Below, piece after piece: positions 32,246 through 64,000 of a stretch of DNA of 64,000 nt (the stretch's first letter is position 1; the number at the start of each line of letters is the position of its first letter). The DNA is from Amorphochlora amoebiformis (Eukaryota; Cercozoa; Chlorarachniophyceae). The DNA lies in NCBI GenBank assembly GCA_054601695.1, contig BAAHQB010000007.1, positions 248,001 through 312,000 on the forward strand, in the 5' to 3' direction. The translations under genes were made by a program, and so were the position numbers. The notes below the pieces were generated by a model. That model saw nothing but the letters and a program-made list of their open reading frames with translations. It was not told the origin of the DNA and did not search any database.

Positions 32246-33275
32246 CCTAATACAATAAACACATATTGATTACAACACGCAGCTTACATAACCCTAACCC
32301 TAACCCTAACCCTAACCCTAACCCCAGAAATCCGTCTTGCTTTGATGCTTGTCCACAACCTAAAAATATGACATCTGACTGCAACATACTGTAACTTCTA
32401 ACCCTACCCCTAATCATAACACAAAACCCTAACCCTAACCCTAACCCTAACCCTAACCCTAACCCTAACCCTAACCCTAACCCTAACCCTAACCCTAGTC
32501 TGACTGCAACATACTGTAACCTCTAACCCTAATCCTAACGCTAATGCAAACCCTAACCCTAGCTCTAGGGTTAGGGTTTGTGTTAGGGTTAGAAAAGCTT
32601 AGAGGGTTGGGTTAGGGTTAGGGTTGGGTTAGGATTAGGGTTATTGTTAGGGTTAAGAGTTAGGGTTAGATTTACGTTCGGATTAGGCAGTGCTAGGGTT
32701 AGGGTTAGAATTGGGATTAGGGTTAGGGTTATAACCCTAACTCTACCTCCCCGAATCCTAACGCAAACCCTAACCCTAACCCTAACCCTAACCCTAACCT
32801 TAACCCTAACCCTACCTCAAAACTCTGATATTTTAACCCTAACCCGAAGTTGTTCGATGGATGTTTTACTTGGGCCGAGCGGTGGATCTGAGATTACTGG
32901 AAAAGGAGTGAGTGGAATATTTTGAATGTCTTGAATAAATTTTGAATATTTTGAATATTTGAATGTTTGAAATGTTGTTTGATGAAATGTTTTTGAATAT
33001 TTTGAATGTTTTGAATGTGTTGTTTGAATGCTTGAAATTGTTTTTGGGATATTTTGAATGTTTTGAATGTTTAAATCTTTTGAATGTTTTGAATATATTG
33101 AATGTTTTGAATGTTTGAATGTTTTGAATGTTTTGAATGTTTGGATATCTTGAATGTTTGAATGTTTTGAATGTTTGAATGTATGTATGCTTGTGTGTCA
33201 TAGGGCATGCATGTTTAAGGGGCTCTGAAGAGAGAGAGTGAATATTTGAATGTATGTTCGTGTGGCTGTATATAG

Positions 33276-33316
<41 letters not shown>

Positions 33317-33514
33317 CAGTATAGAATACATGTATGATTTTCTAGAAAACACTATATCTATCCTTCGTGTGATAAATGTACACATATATGTATTTACAGA
33401 AATATGCATATGTGTGTATGTAATTTGTGTGTGTTGTGTGTGATTCGGTCTTCACGTTCGGGATAACAAGGGATACGTATGTATAATTCATATATATATA
33501 ATATATATATATAT

Positions 33515-33562
<48 letters not shown>

Positions 33563-33676
33563 ATGTATATATATATTACATGCCAGGGTTTAAACGGTAG
33601 TGAATTGACACTTATGTGGCTGGATGCCTTTGAGGCATGCCCCCATCTACCGTATTGGTACTATATACATGTGTAG
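25850..33676 (+). CDS. Gene B: secreted cysteine-rich protein (16 exons, 289 residues)
   Basis: Sixteen exons join to 870 nt (290 codons with TAG), and the frame is kept at all 15 junctions. The start [19 protein letters not shown] is a signal peptide, so the product is secreted or luminal. Cysteines come in pairs ([35 protein letters not shown]), and there are N-glycosylation sequons such as RNST, NKT and VNAT. Other marks are [56 protein letters not shown] and [10 protein letters not shown]. From memory this order resembles a family of uncharacterised secreted proteins in algae, but I cannot check it and no function is assigned. Ten of 15 acceptors follow CCCTAA repeats. A 121-codon open frame at 26,024-26,389 lies inside intron 1 and is not the gene. 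Confidence 0.82.
26461..26526. repeat. CCCTAA array (gene B intron 2)
   Basis: Ten to eleven units on the sense strand, about 100 nt before the acceptor of exon 3. Confidence 0.85.
26664..27690. repeat. Intron 3 of gene B: TA tracts with a 4-copy tandem unit
   Basis: A unit with GATATGAGTTTATGCATATA and GAGTAAATGCGATTATGACT recurs at about 26,934, 27,040, 27,145 and 27,284, separated by TA or CA runs. No exon-like island was accepted between 26,664 and 27,690. Confidence 0.75.
27728..28934. repeat. Telomeric arrays in gene B introns 4-8
   Basis: CCCTAA on the sense strand at 27,742-27,915, 28,120-28,168, 28,220-28,291, 28,545-28,590, 28,690-28,770 and 28,800-28,933. TTAGGG at 27,954-28,030 and 28,370-28,485. 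In introns 5 and 7 the G-strand array is at the donor end and the C-strand array at the acceptor end. Confidence 0.9.
28293..28995 (+). CDS. Gene B exons 7-9
   Basis: Exons: 28293-28356 ([20 protein letters not shown]), 28609-28671 ([20 protein letters not shown]) and 28935-28995 ([20 protein letters not shown]). Exon 7 starts after CCCTAG, and its donor GTTAGT is followed by TTAGGG-like units. Exon 8 follows a CCCTAAC array by about 20 nt. Exon 9 sits between CCCTTAG and a donor G|GTTAGGG that opens a TTAGGG array. A further island at 28,770-28,805 has a CAG acceptor but no donor and was left out. Confidence 0.82.
28996..29950. repeat. Intron 9 of gene B: TTAGGG then TA/TATG tracts
   Basis: Starts with G|GTTAGGG and about 100 bp of TTAGGG units, then TA-rich DNA. 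Words such as GAATTC.ACATGAGTATATATCTTGGTGTATT recur around 29,300-29,580. A TATGTTTACACG island at about 29,189 was not accepted as an exon. Confidence 0.75.
29951..33676 (+). CDS. Gene B exons 10-16
   Basis: Exons: 29951-29993 ([15 protein letters not shown]), 30987-31011 (LEGFWYSM, 25 nt), 31278-31339 ([20 protein letters not shown]), 31676-31714 ([13 protein letters not shown]), 32328-32390 ([20 protein letters not shown]), 32850-32907 ([19 protein letters not shown]) and 33587-33676 ([20 protein letters not shown] and onward, TAG stop). Exon 10 completes Gly with GT after exon 9's G; exon 11 completes Arg. Exons 11 and 14 follow AACCCCAG, exon 12 CCCTAATCAACTAG and exon 15 CCCGAAG. Donors include the strong forms GTAAGT, GTATGT and GTGAGT. 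Confidence 0.83.
30080..30615. repeat. Inverted array of 50-bp units (gene B intron 10)
   Basis: Left arm: six direct units with AAGTATGAGGTGAGAAT at about 30,101, 30,154, 30,209, 30,259, 30,309 and 30,359. Right arm: four units in opposite orientation, ATTCTCACCTCATACTT at about 30,416, 30,464, 30,514 and 30,564. Each unit carries CTAACCCTTATCTTGATATA, a telomere-like core. The centre (about 30,375-30,405) contains GGGTTAGGGTTAG. Confidence 0.92.
31012..31277. repeat. Intron 11 of gene B with inverted telomeric arrays
   Basis: TTAGGG units at 31,050-31,135 near the donor and CCCTAA units at 31,215-31,270 near the acceptor CTAATCAACTAG. Confidence 0.8.
31340..31675. repeat. Four ~72-bp units of CCCTAA plus spacer (gene B intron 12)
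   Basis: The spacer (C)AACCT(G/A)T.CATA.CCGTGTCC recurs at about 31,388, 31,461, 31,533 and 31,601, with CCCTAA units between. The period is close to twelve telomeric units. Confidence 0.85.
31715..32327. repeat. Intron 13 of gene B: GATATG(T) tract, TA, CCCTAA
   Basis: 31,720-31,830 is (T/G)AGATATGTGGATATG-type repeat, then TATG and TA tracts, then CCCTAA units at 32,288-32,325 ending CCCCAG. Confidence 0.8.
32391..32849. repeat. Intron 14 of gene B: C-, G- and C-strand telomeric arrays
   Basis: CCCTAA at 32,400-32,570, TTAGGG at 32,570-32,735, CCCTAA at 32,735-32,848. A copy of the exon 14 3' edge (CTGACTGCAACATACTGTAAC) lies at 32,503-32,523. Confidence 0.85.
32908..33300. repeat. TTTTGAATG tandem repeat (gene B intron 15)
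   Basis: About 260 bp of TTTTGAATG/TTTGAATG/TGAATATT units at 32,920-33,185. It gives an open frame of NIQ and FK words on the minus strand that is not a gene. Confidence 0.85.
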
Positions 33677-34560
<884 letters not shown>

Positions 34561-34689
34561 TACACATACGCATATATATATATATATATATTGATGTATT
34601 ATATGTGTGTATGTGTGTGTGTGAATATATATGTATGTTATGGATATATACGTTGGAATATTTGTGTATGTATTTCCATGCCCATCTAT

Positions 34690-34724
<35 letters not shown>

Positions 34725-34745
34725 TATATATGTATACACATATAT

Positions 34746-34783
<38 letters not shown>

Positions 34784-34839
34784 GTACGCATATATGTAAC
34801 AGTACATATAATATATCTATATATATACATATATTACAT

Positions 34840-34880
34840 AGGCGGGTTAGAATTAGGGTTAGGCGTTAGGATTAGGCTTT

Positions 34881-34933
<53 letters not shown>

Positions 34934-35009
34934 ATGTAGATATTATATATATATATATATATATGTATGTATATATGCATTATAAACTAAATTTACACAT
35001 ACATGATGT

Positions 35010-35068
<59 letters not shown>

Positions 35069-35160
35069 TTGTGTGTAAAAACGTTACATTACATTTGTAT
35101 AAAATTCATTCATTCGAAACCACAAACCTCCGAATTATTAACCAATTAATATCTAGATTA
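34840..35160. other. Spacer with a small TTAGGG remnant
   Basis: 34,842-34,880 contains four or five degraded TTAGGG units, then TA/TG runs, then unique sequence to 35,160 without a supported gene. Confidence 0.5.
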
Positions 35161-35310
35161 ACGGCCTTTCGTATAAACCGGCGAGCACGTGCCCTCGTGT
35201 AACCCTGCGCACCGTGCTAACCCGGCGCTCACGTGCTAACCCTTCGTACACGTGCCCGTCGTATAACCCGGCGCACACGTGCCCGTCGTATAACCCGGCG
35301 CACGTGAACG
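35160..35310. repeat. Diverged tandem repeat with five CACGTG sites
   Basis: CACGTG at 35,186, 35,230, 35,249, 35,276 and 35,301, inside units of about 25-27 bp such as CGTGCCCGTCGTATAACCCG. GC-rich against the surroundings. Confidence 0.75.
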
Positions 35311-35319
35311 TCATGAAGA

Positions 35320-36376
35320 CTGGTTTTACATAGTCTAACTGGTTGTTATGACTAGTGGACTATTCCAATGAGTCTATAGAGAAAGTCTTTCGATCGAGTT
35401 CATGAGAACAAGAGTCATTCATATGGTGGCTAGCTGCTATAGTACTACTAGTAGTAGTATCGGCTTTGAAAAGCGTTTCAGAATTTTATCAAGATTGATT
35501 TCTCAAATTTTCACACCACTTTAGATAGCCGACTTTCGTAAACTAGAGATAGTTGTCATTGGACTTCGCGCACACCTATTTATTAGAGCTACTTGCTAGA
35601 CTTATCATCAATGATCATGTATGTAACCGTTTATTATAGTTTTATACAATATAACATAGAACACCACCACAAAACGGTACATGTAGTACCAAATTCATGG
35701 TTGTTTAGGATGTTATCCTACATATATTTATCTAGTTTATTAATAAAAGTACGAGTTCTACGTATGTAAAGATAGATGCCACGGTCTAACTACTAGTCTG
35801 ACCTAGCAAACTCACATGCACATAACTCACACGAAAGCTCTACAACAAGTTGTTGCAGACGCAAGGCCTCCATCAGGTTCCGCCACAACACACCTTCCGA
35901 TGCGTATGGCACGTATCTAGCGTATGCCGGTATTCATGTTACGTGTTGGTCGAACGTTTGTACGTACGTACGTACGTATGGTAGACGTTTGTAGATACGC
36001 ATACGTACGTATTTGTTACTATACGTAGGGATACGCATCTGAATATTATATACGCTTGTGGTATGCGCATACATTCGTGCGTACGTATGTGGTATACGTA
36101 TTGAAGTTGCATTGTCGACGTCCATTGATACGTACGCATAATACAAAGTAATGCAACTTGGCAGTGGCGCTATGACTAGCATGATGTAGGTGATATCCCA
36201 AATATCGTAGATATCAATGCTTGCGAGTCATCGACAGGAGCTAGACGAGTCATGGTCATTGATAGAATTCCGATAGTAAGTAGTAGTTAAGTAGTAGTTC
36301 GACTAGTTCAATCCAGTTAATGGCAATTGTAATTCAAGGATCGCGTTTAAATATCTATTCTCATAAGCTAGCCATA

Positions 36377-36439
<63 letters not shown>

Positions 36440-36500
36440 AGATTGACACCTTTACATATGAGTAGTTATTATTAATTAAAATATATTTATACCCCAATAA
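35320..36500. repeat. CTAG-enriched intergenic island between genes B and D
   Basis: About 13 CTAG words in 1.05 kb, together with ACTAGT and GCTAGC. 35,935-36,135 is rich in TACGTA/ACGTAC words, including a run of TACGTACGTACGTACGTA at about 35,960. 36,378-36,436 is TA. No gene was recognised. Confidence 0.6.
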
Positions 36501-36700
36501 CACTACCGTAGTAGTATATCTGATGACTTCGTGATGGCTTGACTCAGTTGACATTATTCACGGCGCGCATAGCACGTCTATCATACAGTTGTAACTACTA
36601 TATTTATAGCTGTCTGGAGACTGTAGTCAGGGCCATGAACGCAGTGAGTCCGGTGTGCATGTCTCCAGTGTATACACCTGAGAGGCCTCATATGTTTGTG
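36500..36700. other. Unique intergenic segment, no supported gene
   Basis: A 64-codon plus-strand open frame (36,539-36,733) starts here but runs into TG repeats; no motif or splice context supports it. Confidence 0.4.
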
Positions 36701-37436
36701 TGTGTGTATGTATGTGTGTGTGTATGTATATAAATACCTATACTGTATATTACATGAATTATATTAATTATATATATGTATGTATATGTATATATATGTG
36801 TATATGTATTATGTTTATTAGATATGTATGTTTATATGTGTGTATGTATATGTGAAGGGAATATGTATGTGTATATGTGTGTATACATACATATGTATAT
36901 TATATATGTACATATATGTATATATATATATATATACATATATGTACACATACATATATAATAAATACATTATTTGCAGATTATATACACATATACACAC
37001 ATACATGCACAGATGTATACACATATTACATATGTACGTATACACACACACATATGTATACGTACACATATATAATATATACACATACATACATACACAC
37101 ATATATATGGACATATCTACATACTTATAAAAATGTACATCCACATGCATATGCTACACAAATGCACACACAATATACTCACATACACATACAAGATACA
37201 TGTAATATATGCACACACAATATACACATAAACATATACAAGATACATGTGATATGAATACCATATATGTACACATACATACACATACACACACACATAC
37301 ACACATATAAAGTGACTGGGATATATTATACACATATACATATTTTATACACACACATATGTACACATTTATGTATACATACACATTTTCATACACACAC
37401 ATACATATGTGCATACACATACACACACACATACAT

Positions 37437-37478
<42 letters not shown>

Positions 37479-37728
37479 GTATATAAACATATACAAAATG
37501 TGTACACACTGTATATACATATAATGTGTTTATGTTGCAGATATACTAACAGTAGTTATATAAATAGCAATAAACGCTTATAATATAAGGACAACTAGTT
37601 ATAATGGTAACAATATTAACATTAATACATATATTCATATAAGGAAAATATATTACAATATTACATATTTACATATTGTTACACAAACATATAATATATA
37701 TATATATACATCTTTATATATATATATG

Positions 37729-37784
<56 letters not shown>

Positions 37785-37982
37785 TAAAGATATAAATACG
37801 ATATTATGTCTGTATGCACACATTATTATCCATAGAAAATCAATAAACATATTTTTATGTACGTATGCATGAATATATTTTTAATACATACACACACATA
37901 ACATACATATCTACACACATACACACACATACATGCATCTACACACACACATACACATGCACACATACATACACACATACAT

Positions 37983-38019
<37 letters not shown>

Positions 38020-38603
38020 CACTTGCTATGCGGCCTTAACACCAGCCTTCTCAACCCATCCTGCATATAAATATACTCACATATAGGCATACACACATAC
38101 AAATACATACATATTTATACACACATACACCCACACATACACACACATATATATATAGACATATGTAATACATACATATATACACACACACACACACACA
38201 TACACATGCATACGCATACAAATGCATATACAGATGCATATACACACACAGATACACACACATATATACATATATAAACACATACATACACAAATACACA
38301 CATTCATATACACATATGCATACATACATACATATATACACACATACACACATACACATATACGAATATGAATACATATTCATATGCATGCATACACACA
38401 CACACACATACATACACACACATATACACATATACACATACACAGCATATGCACACGTCAATAAACACACATACACATATATATGTCTACATACTTACGA
38501 TGGTATATAAGAGTGTATTTACTTTTTCACATATATTCTACACACATACACATATACAGATATACACATACATAATACACACATACATATAATACATACA
38601 CAC

Positions 38604-38634
<31 letters not shown>

Positions 38635-38741
38635 ATATATGCATATATACATGTATATGTATTGAGTTATTATTATTATTAACTCAAATTTGGTTCCCTA
38701 ACTCCAATTTAGTGTAATTATGTATGTGTATATATGTATGT

Positions 38742-38784
<43 letters not shown>

Positions 38785-39592
38785 ATATACGTGTGTGTAT
38801 GTATGTGTGTAGACACGTATGTGTATATACGCATGTATGTATGCATATAGATGTATATATGTACCCTGTGCATAGTATACAGATGTATGTGTGTACAGAT
38901 ATCTATTTGTATGCATATTTTATATGTATGCATGTATGTACATGTGTATATGTGTATATGCGTATATGTGTGTGTATGTGTGCATGTGTATATGTGTATG
39001 TATGTGTGTGTATGTGTGTGTGTGCGTGTGTGCACAAATTTAAAATGTGTTTATGATTTATGTGTGTGTGTATGCATGTGTGCATGTGTGTATGTATGTG
39101 TGTGTGTGTGTGTGCATGCATGTTTGTGAACGTGCATATGTAAATAGAACATGTGTTATAATGTGTGTATGCATGTGTGTATGTGTATATATTAGGTATG
39201 TGTATATGTATGTGTATATTATATGTGCATATAAATGTGTATAAATATGTATCTCTCTCTCTCCATATGTGTATATGTGTTTATATGTGTGCATTTGTGT
39301 ATGCATGTGTGTATATCATATGTGTGTATTATATGTGTATATTTATTTTTAGAGGGAAAAACAAACATAAGTGCACACACCATACACACACATATCATAC
39401 ACACATACACATATATATATATATACACACACACACACATACACAAAATACACATATACACACACACACATACACATATATACACATACACACACACATA
39501 CACATATATACACACATACATGTTAATCAACAAGCACATATATAAACACATATAATACACACATATATACATACATACATATTACATATGTA

Positions 39593-39642
<50 letters not shown>

Positions 39643-39661
39643 GGTAAATGAATATACACAT

Positions 39662-39716
<55 letters not shown>

Positions 39717-39804
39717 TAAACATATAATATATACACACACATATACACACATACTACTACATACATGTATAAATGTTTAAAATTTTGTGCATATGTATAC
39801 ATAC

Positions 39805-39845
<41 letters not shown>

Positions 39846-39905
39846 CATACATACACATACATATTTACATATACACACACACATACACATATACATATAT
39901 ACACA
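36690..39905. repeat. Alternating TG/TATG and CA/CATA blocks
   Basis: TG-rich on the plus strand at 36,690-36,860, CA-rich at 36,960-37,450 and 37,880-38,640, TG-rich at 38,700-39,340, CA-rich at 39,365-39,905. The last two are complementary neighbours and form an imperfect inverted repeat about 39,350. Open frames of HTHT and CVCV are artefacts. Confidence 0.8.
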
Positions 39906-39944
39906 TACTGTTTACATAGGTATATCTATGGTGTTAAGGAACCT

Positions 39945-63885
<23,941 letters not shown>

Positions 63886-64000
63886 CTATATAGTGTATGT
63901 GTATTATGACCAAAACATATGTGTGGGCGAGCTTAATTGTGTATGTATGTGTGTATTGTGACAATATATAGGCATGCGCATATGTATTCATGCATGTAAA

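Overview
This is a nuclear segment of an intron-rich microbial eukaryote. Most of it is simple sequence: (TA)n, TTAGGG/CCCTAA telomere-type arrays, GA/CT tracts, CA/TG and one large CG array. The long open frames made of [10 protein letters not shown] or LTLT are products of these repeats and are not genes. Reading the short unique islands between the repeats as exons, with GT/GC..AG boundaries and strict frame carry-over, gives four spliced genes. Only about 4.5 kb (about 7 percent) of the window codes for protein. Species cannot be set from the sequence. TTAGGG arrays, about 30 introns per gene and the protein types suggest a protist, perhaps an alga; that part is inference from remembered similarity.

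Layout. (A) 19,215 down to 1, minus strand: a secreted alpha/beta-hydrolase (esterase type), 30 located exons plus the first bases of a 31st, running off the left edge. (C) 19,974-22,908, plus strand: a 184-residue lysine-rich protein with a dual-acylation N-terminus (MGLCAS), 12 exons, divergent from A across about 760 bp. (B) 25,850-33,676, plus strand: a secreted cysteine-rich protein of 289 residues in 16 exons. (D) 63,885 down to 39,945, minus strand: an ABCG (White-type) half-transporter, 32 located exons, with its 5' part (Walker A) off the right edge. B and D converge on a gene-poor spacer (33.7-39.9 kb). The C-B and B-D spacers hold CTAG-rich islands.

The main observation is how the telomeric repeats sit in the introns of A, B and D. 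CCCTAA arrays on the sense strand lie just upstream of 3' splice sites, where each repeat gives a CTAAC branch-point match, a pyrimidine tract and often the acceptor itself (CCCTAG, CCCTTAG, CCCTAAG). TTAGGG arrays on the sense strand lie just downstream of 5' splice sites, and in at least three cases the donor is the repeat itself (G|GTTAGGG). Several introns therefore begin with the G strand and end with the C strand and could fold into hairpins. The orientation of every array follows the strand of its host gene. Interstitial telomeric DNA appears to have become part of the splicing grammar of this locus.

A second pattern is that fragments of exon edges recur inside neighbouring introns or flanks, carried by tandem expansions. 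The genes share no obvious pathway: two are predicted secreted proteins, one is membrane-anchored and one is a membrane exporter.
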